Source: Flavobacteriales bacterium
GTDB taxonomy: Bacteria > Bacteroidota > Bacteroidia > Flavobacteriales > Flavobacteriaceae
Direction: 5' to 3'
DNA length: 64,000 nucleotides
Assembly: GCA_024643405.1 (NCBI GenBank)
Contig: JAHENA010000004.1
Location: 1-64,000, forward strand
Below, in pieces: positions 1 through 9,986 of this stretch; positions within the stretch are counted from its first letter, which is position 1; every line of letters starts with the position of its first letter. The notes under the pieces are model-generated. The model had not been told where the DNA came from. It did not search any database and saw only the letters and a program-made list of their open reading frames with translations. The translations under genes and the position numbers were made by a program.

Positions 1-2
1 TC

Positions 3-1154
3 TCTTGTACAACAGATGATACGGCCGATATTATAATCAATGACAACAGTGATAATAGTGTGACAAATAATGTGACACCAGGTGGTGGGACACCAACAGG
101 GCAAACCATTTATTTAGCTGGCAGTTACGATTCAGATTTAACATTAGATCCAATTAACACATATATCCTAAATGGATCATTAATTATGCTAGATGGTACC
201 ACCTTAACAATTCCAGCGGGTATGACTATTAAGGCTTCTGCAAGTGGTGCTTCTGTATACATTGCTATTTCACAAGGCGCTAAAATTATAGCCAATGGTA
301 CTCCAAATGAGCCTATCGTTTTAACTTCTAATGCCACGAATCCTGCAGCAGGTGACTGGGGTGGTTTAATCCTTTTAGGAAAAGCGCCAATCAACTCAGT
401 AGTGGCTGGAGCTACTTCAACTTCAGAAATTGCCAGTTTACCTTACGGTGGAACAAATCCAACTGATAACTCAGGTACTATTCAATATTTACGTGTGGAG
501 TATTCTGGTGGTGCAGCTGATGGTCAGTCAGAAAATAACGGATTATCATTTTATGGTGTAGGAAATGGCACTACTGTTCAGTATGTGGAGTCCTTTGAAG
601 GTAAAGATGATGGTTTTGAGTTTTTTGGAGGAACCGTTGAAGTAAGCTTTTTATATTCAGTAAACAACCAGGATGATTCTATTGACTGGACTGAAGGCTT
701 CTCTGGAAAAATAACAAATGCCTATGTAAAACATGGTGCTGATCATGATAAAGGTATTGAAGCTGATGGGTACAATTCAGATTATGGTAATAATGCCAGT
801 CCTAAATTTTGGGCGAACCCAACCTTGACTAACATTACCATTATTGGCAATGGTTCTGCAACAGGTGAAGCCGTTAGATTAAGAGTTGGCACCAAAGCTA
901 CTTTGAATAACCTTTATATTCAAGGGTTTACAAAAGGGTTTGGAATTCATGGTGATGCTGGAGATAATCCAACTGGGGCTTGGGTATTAGATGGTTCTTT
1001 ACATACAACAGATGTTACTTTTTCTGATGTAACCACTAAATTAGACAACCAAACTACAGAGACGTTTACAGAATCTGATTTTATTACAGGAGATGGCAAT
1101 GGAACCATGACCGATTTCGCCACTTGGGGTGCTGGTTGGTCTAGAGTTAACTAA
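3..1154 (+). CDS. Probable secreted lipoprotein of Bacteroidota (parallel beta-helix-like, Gly/Asn-rich), 5'-truncated by window edge
   Basis: ORF track starts at GTG 60, but the frame is open to position 3 (SCTTDDTADIIINDNSDN...), so the gene begins upstream; the Cys fits a lipobox remnant. Confidence 0.6.
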   Translation, partial: SCTTDDTADIIINDNSDNSVTNNVTPGGGTPTGQTIYLAGSYDSDLTLDPINTYILNGSLIMLDGTTLTIPAGMTIKASASGASVYIAISQGAKIIANGTPNEPIVLTSNATNPAAGDWGGLILLGKAPINSVVAGATSTSEIASLPYGGTNPTDNSGTIQYLRVEYSGGAADGQSENNGLSFYGVGNGTTVQYVESFEGKDDGFEFFGGTVEVSFLYSVNNQDDSIDWTEGFSGKITNAYVKHGADHDKGIEADGYNSDYGNNASPKFWANPTLTNITIIGNGSATGEAVRLRVGTKATLNNLYIQGFTKGFGIHGDAGDNPTGAWVLDGSLHTTDVTFSDVTTKLDNQTTETFTESDFITGDGNGTMTDFATWGAGWSRVN

Positions 1155-1174
1155 AAGTTCAATTCAATATAAAT

Positions 1175-1204
1175 AAAAAAGCATCCTAAAAAGGATGCTT
1201 TTTT
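1175..1204. terminator. Intrinsic (bidirectional) terminator
   Basis: AAAAAAGCATCC-taaaaa-GGATGCTTTTTT between convergent genes. Confidence 0.8.
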
Positions 1205-1220
1205 AATATGTCTTGTTATT

Positions 1221-1574
1221 TTAAAAGTCTTCGTTATTTGATTTTTCCGATTCCTTTAAATTAGCAATAACATTAGTGCTATAATCTACTTCTTTTACTG
1301 TTTCTTTTGTCCAGTAAAACCATTTGCCGACTTTTTTCCCATTATCATAATTAGCTAGAACCGTTTTTTTGCCATCAGTATCAAAACTTAACCACTGTCC
1401 TTGAAGTTTACCATCTAAAGTATAAGTCCCAGTTTGACTCACTACTCCATTGTCATGATAATACGTAACCTCAATTAATTTAGTGTCTTCATTAAGTTTT
1501 AAAACTCTTTCCTTTTGAGCAAGAGAAACCATACCGATAAAACAAGCAAATAAAACTAACATGCCCTTTTTCAT
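1221..1574 (-). CDS. Small secreted protein with MORN/YwqK-like repeats
   Basis: Signal peptide MKKGMLVLFACFIGMVSLA; 'GTYTLDGKLQGQWLSFDTDGKKTVLANYDNGKKVGKWFYW' repeat pattern. Confidence 0.6.
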   Translation of the reverse strand: MKKGMLVLFACFIGMVSLAQKERVLKLNEDTKLIEVTYYHDNGVVSQTGTYTLDGKLQGQWLSFDTDGKKTVLANYDNGKKVGKWFYWTKETVKEVDYSTNVIANLKESEKSNNEDF

Positions 1575-1602
1575 AATTATGGGGTTTTAAATTATTAATA
1601 AT

Positions 1603-1610
1603 CAAATGTA
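1603..1610 (-). promoter_or_regulatory. Bacteroidota -7 element (TAnnTTTG) for the 1221-1574 gene
   Basis: Minus-strand TACATTTG about 30 nt upstream of the start codon. Confidence 0.4.
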
Positions 1611-1642
1611 AAACTAAATTTACATTTAAGCAATAATTACGT

Positions 1643-1659
1643 AACATTAAATTAACATT
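1643..1659. promoter_or_regulatory. Candidate Pho-box-like direct repeat
   Basis: AACATTAAATTAACATT: AACATT repeated with 11-bp period; 15/17 identical to 1895-1911. Confidence 0.4.
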
Positions 1660-1775
1660 AGAATGACTTCACACAAATCTTTTAATCCCTAAATTAAACA
1701 CAAACCTTGATAGTTAATGATTAGTTAATATTTTCATTACAATTAGTTTATTTTATTGATTGATATTTGTTTGTG

Positions 1776-1873
1776 TTTTAAAATACAAATTAGTTATTCA
1801 TATAATCTATTAGTTTTTGTCGACTACATTATCATGAATCTAATAACTGCCTTTGGCCAAGGCAGTTTTTTTA
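1776..1873 (+). ncRNA. Candidate small RNA or leader transcript ending at an orphan terminator
   Basis: GATATTTG (-7-like) at 1762-1769 and an intrinsic terminator at 1845-1873, with no upstream plus-strand gene in the intergenic region. Confidence 0.35.
1845..1873 (+). terminator. Orphan intrinsic terminator upstream of the porin gene
   Basis: AACTGCCTT-tggcc-AAGGCAGTT followed by a T-run. Confidence 0.75.
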
Positions 1874-1894
1874 TTTAAAAAATAACGATTAGGA

Positions 1895-1926
1895 AACATT
1901 CAGTTAACATTTGATTTAGACATTTG
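1895..1926 (+). promoter_or_regulatory. Candidate Pho box plus -7-like element for the porin/pst cluster
   Basis: AACATTCAGTTAACATT (11-bp period) followed by GACATTTG at 1919-1926, about 27 nt upstream of the porin ATG. Confidence 0.45.
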
Positions 1927-1952
1927 CAGCGACAAAAATTAATAAATCAATT

Positions 1953-3137
1953 ATGAAACTTAAATTATTAGTAGTATCCTTTTTTACATTTTTTATTGTT
2001 AGTGCTCAAGAAACACCAGCTCCAAAATTTGGCAAAGGAATTTTAAATCTTAAAGGGCAAGACAGTAGCTGGTCAATGAAAATTGGAGCAAGATTTCAAT
2101 TTTTAGCAACTTCACTGATGGCAGATGGAGAGAACCCTGAAACAAGCTTTTTGATTCGTCGTGCCCGATTAAAATTTGATGGATTTGCCGTTTCACCAAA
2201 ACTAGAATATAAACTGGAGTTAGGTCTGTCTAACAGAGATATGTCAGGTGTCTCTGCATTTACAGGAAATACCCCTCTGTATGTCATGGATGCGGTCTTA
2301 AAATATAATTTTTATCAGAATTTTGAACTTTGGGTGGGTCAAACAAAACTTCCTGGGAACAGAGAACGTGTCATATCTTCAGCGAATATGCAACAAGTAG
2401 ACCGTTCAATTCTAAACGCCAGATTTAATATAGATCGTGATATGGGTTTTCAACTGAGACACCATTTTACAATTTCTGATCATTTTGTAGTCAAGGAAAT
2501 ATTTGCACTTTCTCAAGGTGAAGGTAGGAATGTGGTAACTGGCAACTTAGGTGGTCATCAATATACAGGCCGTATCGAGCTTTTACCTATGGGTAACTTC
2601 ACAGGTAATAGTGATTACTCAGGTTCAGATTTAAAAAGAGAACAAACGCCAAAACTTGCTTTAGGGGTTTCTTATGATCATAACAATAACGCTGTAAGAG
2701 AGAGAAGCAACCAAGGGTCTTATATGGTCACTGATAATGGGTTTTATGAGACAAACATCAACACGTTATTTATTGATGCCATGTTTAAATATAAAGGATT
2801 TAGTTTAATGGCTGAATATGCAGACAGAAATGCTAAAGATCCTATTGCAAAAAATTCTGATGGTACTGCCACTGGAGACATAGTGGAGGTAGGAAAAGGA
2901 CTGAATCTTCAAAGCGGTTACTTATTTAAAAATAACTGGGAAGTTTCGGGAAGATATTCAACTGTAGAATTAGATAAAGCCATTACAGGAGTTGATCCTG
3001 AAAAGCAATATACACTTGGGCTTTCAAAATTTATAGTGGGGCATAGTTTAAAAGTACAAACTGATGTTAGCCTTATTGATGTGGCTAATAGAGGAGATGA
3101 AGTTTTATATCGTTTACAATTTGATATCCATTTCTAA
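1953..3137 (+). CDS. Phosphate-selective porin O/P family outer-membrane protein
   Basis: Signal peptide; SWSMKIGARFQFLATSL...FLIRRARLKFDGFAVSPKLEYKLELGLS, typical OprO/P; adjacent to pstS. Confidence 0.85.
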   Translation: MKLKLLVVSFFTFFIVSAQETPAPKFGKGILNLKGQDSSWSMKIGARFQFLATSLMADGENPETSFLIRRARLKFDGFAVSPKLEYKLELGLSNRDMSGVSAFTGNTPLYVMDAVLKYNFYQNFELWVGQTKLPGNRERVISSANMQQVDRSILNARFNIDRDMGFQLRHHFTISDHFVVKEIFALSQGEGRNVVTGNLGGHQYTGRIELLPMGNFTGNSDYSGSDLKREQTPKLALGVSYDHNNNAVRERSNQGSYMVTDNGFYETNINTLFIDAMFKYKGFSLMAEYADRNAKDPIAKNSDGTATGDIVEVGKGLNLQSGYLFKNNWEVSGRYSTVELDKAITGVDPEKQYTLGLSKFIVGHSLKVQTDVSLIDVANRGDEVLYRLQFDIHF

Positions 3138-3164
3138 AAAATAACAATCATATATCAAGAAATC

Positions 3165-4106
3165 ATGAAAAAAAGTATATTAATTATTTCTCTTGCATTT
3201 TTAGCAATTGCTTGCGGAAACAAAAAATCAAACACCCAAGAAGGTACCGAGACTCCACTAAGTGGAACTGTTGCAATAGATGGTTCAGGAACAGTGTTTC
3301 CAGTCTCTGAAGCTGTAGCTGAAGAATTTTTAGCAGAAGAACCAAATGTAAAAGTAACTGTTGGCGAAAGTGGAACAGGTGGTGGTTTTAAAAAGTTTGG
3401 TGCAGGAGTCATTGACATTAGCGATGCCTCAAGAGACATTAAAGGGAAAGAGATTGAACTTTGTAAAGAAAACGGTATTGAGTACGTTCAGTTAACTGTG
3501 GCTTTAGACGGAATCACAGTTGTTGTAAATAAAGACAACACTTGGGCAACTTCAATGACAACTGAAGAATTAAAAAAATTATGGGAACCCAACAGTAAAA
3601 TAACCAAATGGAACCAAATTAGAAACGAATGGCCAAATGAAGAAATCCATTTATATGGACCAAATACTTCTCACGGGACCTATGACTTCTTTACTGAAGT
3701 TATTATGGGTGAATCTGGTGCAAGTAGAACTGATTATAACGCTGTATCTGATTATAACGTCGCCGTTCAAGGTATTGAAAAGGACAAAAATGCTTTAGGA
3801 TACTTTGGATTATCTTACTACGAAGAAAATAAAGATAAATTAGGTGTTGTGGGAATTGATAATGGAAATGGTGCTGTTTTACCTAGTATTGAAACTGTCG
3901 CTAATAATACATATGCTCCATTATCACGTTCATTGTTCATTTTTGTAAGTAAAAAATCTGCTCAAAGACCAGAGGTTAAGAAATTTGTAGAGTTTTATCT
4001 TGACAATGCTCCGGAATTGTGTAAAGAAGTTGGATATGTTCCAATGCCAAAAAGTGGATATGACGCTCAAAAAGAAGCATTCAAGAATGCGATGAGTGGT
4101 CAATAA
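3165..4106 (+). CDS. pstS: Phosphate ABC transporter substrate-binding protein PstS
   Basis: Lipoprotein signal; AIDGSGTVFPVSEAVAEEF, GESGTGGGFKKF; followed by pstCAB. Confidence 0.95.
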   Translation: MKKSILIISLAFLAIACGNKKSNTQEGTETPLSGTVAIDGSGTVFPVSEAVAEEFLAEEPNVKVTVGESGTGGGFKKFGAGVIDISDASRDIKGKEIELCKENGIEYVQLTVALDGITVVVNKDNTWATSMTTEELKKLWEPNSKITKWNQIRNEWPNEEIHLYGPNTSHGTYDFFTEVIMGESGASRTDYNAVSDYNVAVQGIEKDKNALGYFGLSYYEENKDKLGVVGIDNGNGAVLPSIETVANNTYAPLSRSLFIFVSKKSAQRPEVKKFVEFYLDNAPELCKEVGYVPMPKSGYDAQKEAFKNAMSGQ

Positions 4107-4130
4107 AACTTTTGCAAATCATTATATTGT

Positions 4131-4155
4131 GCCGGTAAGATATTTTCTTACCGGC
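4131..4155 (+). other. Intercistronic stem-loop between pstS and pstC
   Basis: GCCGGTAAGA-tattt-TCTTACCGGC, perfect 10-bp stem with no T-tract. Confidence 0.7.
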
Positions 4156-4166
4156 TATTATTGTCT

Positions 4167-5042
4167 ATGAAACTAAAAGAAAAAATAATTGAAATATTAT
4201 TGAAGTTTTGTGCTTCAATTACAATATTCACCACTATTGGTATTATTGCAGTCCTTTTATTTGAAAGTATTGCCTTTTTTAAAAACGTATCAATAGTTGA
4301 GTTTTTTACAGACACACAATGGACTCCTTTATTTAGTGAAAAACATTTTGGTATTTTATCTTTAGTATCTGGCACATTTCTAACTGCGGCCATTGCCATT
4401 ATTGTGGCACTTCCCATAGGGTTGACAATTGCCATTTATTTAAATATGTATGCCCCTAAAAGTTTTAGAAAAACCTTAAAACCAATTTTAGAAATTTTAG
4501 CTGCGATACCAACAGTTGTTTACGGGTTTTTTGCATTAACAATTGTAACGCCATTTTTACAGAATATTTATCCGGATTTAGAAACATTTAATTCATTATC
4601 AGCCGGACTTGTAATGGGTATCATGATTATCCCGTTTATTTCTTCCTTAAGTGAAGATGCATTATATGCTGTTCCAAAATCTTTAAAGGAAGCTTCTTTT
4701 GGCATGGGTTCTACCCGTTTTCAAACCGCTATAAAAGTCATGGTGCCAGCCGCTTCTTCAGGTATTATTGTATCGGTCATCTTGGCAATTTCAAGAGCTA
4801 TCGGGGAAACTATGATTGTGGCTATAGCCGCTGGTCAGCAAGCGCAATTCTCATTAGACCCAACCATCCCAACCCAAACCATAACCTCTTACATAGTACA
4901 GGTTAGTATGGGAGATGCGCCTCAAGGTTCTATAGAATACAAAACTATTTTTGCCGCCGGTTTAACCTTATTTTTATTTACATTTTTATTAAATACTATT
5001 AGTTTTTGGATTAAGAAAAAGTATCAAGAAAAATATGAATAA
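4167..5042 (+). CDS. pstC: Phosphate ABC transporter permease PstC
   Basis: Binding-protein-dependent permease motifs ([26 protein letters not shown]); ATG at 4167 preferred over TTG 4161. Confidence 0.92.
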   Translation: MKLKEKIIEILLKFCASITIFTTIGIIAVLLFESIAFFKNVSIVEFFTDTQWTPLFSEKHFGILSLVSGTFLTAAIAIIVALPIGLTIAIYLNMYAPKSFRKTLKPILEILAAIPTVVYGFFALTIVTPFLQNIYPDLETFNSLSAGLVMGIMIIPFISSLSEDALYAVPKSLKEASFGMGSTRFQTAIKVMVPAASSGIIVSVILAISRAIGETMIVAIAAGQQAQFSLDPTIPTQTITSYIVQVSMGDAPQGSIEYKTIFAAGLTLFLFTFLLNTISFWIKKKYQEKYE

Positions 5043-5889
5043 CTTACAAAAAAATAAACTTATAGACACCACCTTTAAAACAGTTGGTTTGTTATTTACA
5101 TTATTAGGTATTCTAATATTAATAATTTTACTATACAATATTATCCGTGTAGGTTATACACGAATTAACTGGGAGTTTTTAACGAGTTTACCATCAAGAA
5201 AACCTGAAAGAGCAGGTATTTATACTGCTATAATTGGCACATTAGATTTAATGCTGTTAACCATTATTTTTGCAATCCCCGTAGGTATTGGTGCAGGGCT
5301 TTATTTAGAAGAATATGCCAAAAAATCTCGTTTGTCAACATTGTTAGAAATTAACATTGCAAATTTAGCGGGTGTTCCTTCAATCATTTACGGATTATTG
5401 GGCTTAGGAATTTTTGTGCGCTTTTTTGGATTTGGAGGCAGCATATTATCTGGAGCTTTAACCTTATCATTACTTATATTACCTATCATCATTGTAGCCA
5501 CCAGAGAAGCTATAAAAGCAGTGCCCCCTTCTTTAAAAGAAGCTTCCTTTGCTTTAGGTGCTTCAAAATGGCAAACATTACAGAAAGTGGTTTTACCATC
5601 CTCTTTTGGGGGTATCTTAACAGGTGTGATATTATCTTTATCAAGAGCCATAGGGGAAACAGCTCCTTTAATAGTAGTTGGTGCCATGGCTTATGTGCCC
5701 TTTGTACCACATTCCCTTTTTGATACATTTTCTATTTTACCGATGCAAATTTTTACCTGGACCACACGTCCGCAAGAAGGATTTGCAATAGCTGCCGCGG
5801 CCGCGATTATTATCATATTAGTCATTACATTTGTAATGAATGGCGTCGCAGTTTATCTTAGAAATAAATGGCAAAATAAATTGAGTTAG
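5035..5889 (+). CDS. pstA: Phosphate ABC transporter permease PstA
   Basis: [26 protein letters not shown]; overlaps pstC. Confidence 0.92.
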   Translation: MNNLQKNKLIDTTFKTVGLLFTLLGILILIILLYNIIRVGYTRINWEFLTSLPSRKPERAGIYTAIIGTLDLMLLTIIFAIPVGIGAGLYLEEYAKKSRLSTLLEINIANLAGVPSIIYGLLGLGIFVRFFGFGGSILSGALTLSLLILPIIIVATREAIKAVPPSLKEASFALGASKWQTLQKVVLPSSFGGILTGVILSLSRAIGETAPLIVVGAMAYVPFVPHSLFDTFSILPMQIFTWTTRPQEGFAIAAAAAIIIILVITFVMNGVAVYLRNKWQNKLS

Positions 5890-5891
5890 CT

Positions 5892-6707
5892 ATGGAAACA
5901 ACAATAGAACAAACATTACCAATGGACAAAATAGTAGATAAATCATTAAAAAAAACACATACCATTGAAGTTAATGATGCCAAAGTCTGGTATGGTGATT
6001 TTATGGCAATAAAAGGTATTGACATGGTTATTAAACCAAATACCGTCACTTCTTTTATTGGTCCTTCTGGTTGTGGAAAATCAACGTTTCTCCGATTATT
6101 TAATAGAATGAATGATTATGTTGATGGATTTAAAATGGAAGGAAAAATTAAAGTCAATGGCAGAAACATCTATAAGGACAAAGTACACGTAGAAGAATTA
6201 CGTAAAGAAATTGGCATGGTTTTTCAAAAACCTAATCCATTTCCAAAATCTATATTTGAAAACGTTGCTTATGGCTTGAAAATACAAGGAATAAAAGACA
6301 AAAAACTTATTAATGACCGCGTTGAAAAGGCTTTAAAACAAGCGGATCTTTGGGAAGATGTCAAAGACAATTTAAAAAAATCGGCATTAACACTTTCAGG
6401 AGGGCAACAACAGCGCTTATGTATTGCAAGAACTCTGGCTGTAGAACCTTCTATTATATTAATGGATGAACCTACTTCAGCATTAGATCCAATTTCTACT
6501 TCAAAAATTGAAGATCTTATTTTTGAGTTGAAAGAAAAGTACACCATAATAATTGTGACCCACAATATGCAGCAGGCAAGTAGAATTAGTGATTATACCG
6601 CTTTTTTCTATTTAGGCAACCTTATTGAATTTGACAAAACAAAAAATATTTTCACAAACCCGCAAAAACAACAAACCGAAAACTACATTACAGGTCGTTT
6701 CGGATAA
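5892..6707 (+). CDS. pstB: Phosphate ABC transporter ATP-binding protein PstB
   Basis: Walker [18 protein letters not shown] signature, DEPTSALDP. Confidence 0.95.
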   Translation: METTIEQTLPMDKIVDKSLKKTHTIEVNDAKVWYGDFMAIKGIDMVIKPNTVTSFIGPSGCGKSTFLRLFNRMNDYVDGFKMEGKIKVNGRNIYKDKVHVEELRKEIGMVFQKPNPFPKSIFENVAYGLKIQGIKDKKLINDRVEKALKQADLWEDVKDNLKKSALTLSGGQQQRLCIARTLAVEPSIILMDEPTSALDPISTSKIEDLIFELKEKYTIIIVTHNMQQASRISDYTAFFYLGNLIEFDKTKNIFTNPQKQQTENYITGRFG

Positions 6708-6718
6708 TTATAATTATT

Positions 6719-7381
6719 ATGCAAAATGTAACTTACCATCGTGAAGCATTAAATCAAAGTGGCATTGAAATGCTTTCTATGTGCAAATCTCAATTGCAAA
6801 AATCGAAAGAATCCTTTGTAAATCACGATAGTGATTTAGCAGAAGAGGTTATTCGAAATGAAACGCGAGTAAATGCTCTTGATTTAAAAATTGAAAAAGA
6901 CTGTGAAAAATTCATTGCTCTTTATACGCCAGTAGCAATTGATTTAAGATTTGTAATAGCCCTTCTTAAAATAAATTCTGAATTAGAACGTATAGCCGAC
7001 CATGCTTATGGTATCTCAAAATATGTTATTGATATTGACAATATAATACCCCCTCATTTGCTCACGGTTACTCAGTTTGATGAGATGTATGATACTATAT
7101 TGGTAATGATGGATATGGTAACAGAAGCTTATGAAAATAAAGATGTCAAAATTGCCAGAAAAGTATTTAAAAAAGATAAAATATTAGATAAAATCAATAT
7201 AAATTCCTTCAAAGTTTTAGAAGAAGAAATAAAAAAAGACAATAGTATTATAACAGAAGCCTTAATCTTATTATCAGTTGTAAAAAAGATGGAAAGAGTT
7301 GGAGACTTAATAAAAAACATCGCTGAAGAAATTATATTTTATATAGATGCTGAGGTGCTTAAACATCAGAATAAGAAATAA
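6719..7381 (+). CDS. phoU: Phosphate signalling complex protein PhoU
   Basis: PhoU helical repeats (LRFVIALLKINSELERIADHA); in the pst operon. Confidence 0.93.
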   Translation: MQNVTYHREALNQSGIEMLSMCKSQLQKSKESFVNHDSDLAEEVIRNETRVNALDLKIEKDCEKFIALYTPVAIDLRFVIALLKINSELERIADHAYGISKYVIDIDNIIPPHLLTVTQFDEMYDTILVMMDMVTEAYENKDVKIARKVFKKDKILDKININSFKVLEEEIKKDNSIITEALILLSVVKKMERVGDLIKNIAEEIIFYIDAEVLKHQNKK

Positions 7382-7472
7382 AACACAACCTATAACGGAT
7401 AGTTAATGGATGCTTTCAAGGTCCCCTTTTTAAATCTTATTGTTTAAATAACCTTAGAAAAAATTATTTAAG

Positions 7473-7480
7473 TATTTTTG
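7473..7480 (+). promoter_or_regulatory. Bacteroidota -7 element (TATTTTTG) upstream of the PiT gene
   Basis: Exact TAnnTTTG match 25 nt before the start codon. Confidence 0.35.
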
Positions 7481-7504
7481 CTTCATTACTATTAACAAAT
7501 TTTT

Positions 7505-9823
7505 ATGGAGAATATATACTTTTATATGATAATTGCCCTTGCCATTTTAGCAGTTGCTGATTTGGTGGTAGGTGTAAGTAACGATGCTGTAAACTTTTTA
7601 AATTCCGCCATTGGTTCTAAGGCTATTTCATTTAGAACTATAATGATAGTTGCCAGTTTGGGTATTGCTATTGGCGCCATATTTTCTAGTGGCATGATGG
7701 AAGTTGCCAGAAAAGGTATTTTTAATCCTGGAGAATTTATGTTTAGTGAGATCATGATCATCTTTATGGCCGTGATGATCACTGATATTCTCTTATTAGA
7801 TTTCTTCAACTCTGTAGGCATGCCTACATCAACTACCGTTTCCATTGTATTTGAATTACTTGGGGCTGCTGTTGCCATTTCTTTAATTAAAATAGGCCAT
7901 GATGGTGGTTCATTTGGGGATCTCCTTAATTATATTAACACCTCTAAAGCCTCAGAAATCATTTTTGGTATTCTGCTCTCGGTGATAGTCTCCTTTTCCA
8001 TTGGCGCATTAGTGCAATGGGTTGCTAGGCTTTTATTATCTTATGACTTTGAAAGAAAAGCAAAATGGGTTGGCGCCTTATTCGGTGGTTTTGCTTTAAC
8101 TTCTATTACCTATTTCATTTTTATGAAAGGCATAGGCGGGACTAATTTCGCTAAACAAAGTTTTGATTTAATTAATGGAGAAACCATTCAGTCCTATTTA
8201 GAGCATAATGTTTTGTCAATTGTAGGTATTAGTTTTTTCTTTTGGTCATTATTATCTTTTACATTAATATCTTTTACAAAAACCAACATTTATAAATTAG
8301 TCATTCTAATAGGAACTTTTGCTTTAGCTTTGGCTTTTGCAGGAAATGACCTCGTCAATTTTATTGGTCCATCAACTGGAGCCTATCAGGCTTATTTGGA
8401 TTTTATGAATCCGGAAATTAACACCCTTGGTTTATCCGCTTCAGAATTTTCAATGCATAGTCTTAGCTCCAAAGCTTCTACTCCTACGTTGTTGTTACTA
8501 ATTGCGGGCTTGGTTATGGTTTTAACTCTTTGGTTCTCTACCAAGGCACAAAATGTAGTAAAAACATCTTTAGATTTAGCAAGTCAAGGAAACACCAAAG
8601 AAAGATTTCAACCCAATTTTTTATCCCGTGTATTTGTAAGATCTGCAGTTTTAACGTCTCAAGTGTCTGCATACATTTTACCTCAATCCTGGCAAGAAAA
8701 AATTGATAAACAATTTGAGGCCCCAGTCATAAAGATTAGTAAAGATAAAACATATGAGTTACCGGCGTTTGACTTAGTAAGAGCTGCCGTAAATTTAATG
8801 GTTGCTGCTGTCTTGATTTCCATTGCAACATCCTACAAATTACCATTATCAACTACTTACGTAACCTTTATGGTTGCTATGGGTACGTCATTAGCTGATA
8901 GAGCCTGGGGTGCCGAAAGTGCTGTTTATAGAGTGGCCGGCGTAATTAATGTGATTGGTGGTTGGTTCTTTACGGCTTTCAGTGCATTTTTCGCTGCAGC
9001 CTTAGTAGCCTATTTATTGAATTTGAATATTAATGTCATGTTTCCTCTATTATTAGTAATTGCATTTGCAATATTAATAAGAAGTTCTATCTCGCATAAC
9101 AAAAAAAATAAAGAAGCAAAAGCTGAAGACAGTCTTACAAAAGCTGAGAGCAGTTCAATACAAGGTGTTATTCATGAGAGTGCTGGCAATATTGCTAATG
9201 TAGTAAAACGTGGCAATAGAATATATACCAACGCTATTAATGGCTTGGCCAAACAAGATTTAACATTACTTAAAAAGAATAAAAAGCAGATTAATAAACT
9301 ATCTGATGAAGTGGATGAATTAAGAGATAATATCTTTTATTTTATTAAAAATTTAGATGATTCAAGCATAGGAGCCAGCAACTTCTATATACACATTTTA
9401 GGTTATTTACAAGATATGATTCAATCATTAGAATACATCACTAAAGTAAGTCATAAACATGTTAACAATAATCATAAAAAATTAAAATTCAACCAAATTA
9501 AAGAATTGAAAGAGGTTGACGAGCGTTTTGAACGCCTATTTGAAAATACTAGATTAGCCTTTGAATCAAGATCATTTGAAGAAATTGGTGTTATTTTAAC
9601 CAGAAAAGATGAAATTTTAAAATTAGTTAGTGATAAGATTCACAAACAAGTTGAACGCACAAGAACTGAAGAGTCTAGTCCAAAAAACACGACACTGTAC
9701 TTTAGTATTTTGTTAGAAACAAAAGATTTATTAAAAACAACGATGAATCTTTTGGAAGAATATCATAACTCACATGATCGTTCTGTAAAACCAGCAACAC
9801 TGCAAACTCCTGAAGAGGATTAG
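7505..9823 (+). CDS. Inorganic phosphate transporter (PiT family) with C-terminal PhoU-like helical domain
   Basis: PiT motifs (DLVVGVSNDAVNFLNSAIGS; GNDLVNFIG) plus about 230-aa helical C-terminus. Confidence 0.88.
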   Translation: MENIYFYMIIALAILAVADLVVGVSNDAVNFLNSAIGSKAISFRTIMIVASLGIAIGAIFSSGMMEVARKGIFNPGEFMFSEIMIIFMAVMITDILLLDFFNSVGMPTSTTVSIVFELLGAAVAISLIKIGHDGGSFGDLLNYINTSKASEIIFGILLSVIVSFSIGALVQWVARLLLSYDFERKAKWVGALFGGFALTSITYFIFMKGIGGTNFAKQSFDLINGETIQSYLEHNVLSIVGISFFFWSLLSFTLISFTKTNIYKLVILIGTFALALAFAGNDLVNFIGPSTGAYQAYLDFMNPEINTLGLSASEFSMHSLSSKASTPTLLLLIAGLVMVLTLWFSTKAQNVVKTSLDLASQGNTKERFQPNFLSRVFVRSAVLTSQVSAYILPQSWQEKIDKQFEAPVIKISKDKTYELPAFDLVRAAVNLMVAAVLISIATSYKLPLSTTYVTFMVAMGTSLADRAWGAESAVYRVAGVINVIGGWFFTAFSAFFAAALVAYLLNLNINVMFPLLLVIAFAILIRSSISHNKKNKEAKAEDSLTKAESSSIQGVIHESAGNIANVVKRGNRIYTNAINGLAKQDLTLLKKNKKQINKLSDEVDELRDNIFYFIKNLDDSSIGASNFYIHILGYLQDMIQSLEYITKVSHKHVNNNHKKLKFNQIKELKEVDERFERLFENTRLAFESRSFEEIGVILTRKDEILKLVSDKIHKQVERTRTEESSPKNTTLYFSILLETKDLLKTTMNLLEEYHNSHDRSVKPATLQTPEED

Positions 9824-9848
9824 CGTTCTGTTAGAAAATTAGATTAAT

Positions 9849-9881
9849 AAAAAAACCTCCTTAATTCAAGGAGGTTTTTTT
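9849..9881. terminator. Intrinsic terminator (PiT gene)
   Basis: AACCTCC-ttaattcaa-GGAGGTTTTTTT. Confidence 0.8.
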
Positions 9882-9915
9882 ATTAAAGAATTGAATTTAA
9901 AAATATATTAAAATA

Positions 9916-9940
9916 AAAAGCGCCTAATAAAGACGCTTTT
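9916..9940. terminator. Intrinsic terminator for the nrdBA operon
   Basis: AAAAGCG...CGCTTTT hairpin downstream of nrdA (minus strand). Confidence 0.5.
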
Positions 9941-9986
9941 AAATAACACTTAATTCAATCTTCTTTTTATAGAAGACCTTTTTCTT

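Noticed and set aside
125-394. Minus-strand 89-aa ORF inside the first CDS, and similar antisense ORFs across the window (e.g. 5388-5687, 7522-7878, 39594-39902, 41882-42178, 56220-56561)
   Set aside because: They are shadows of well-supported genes on the other strand, with low-complexity composition and no recognisable domains.
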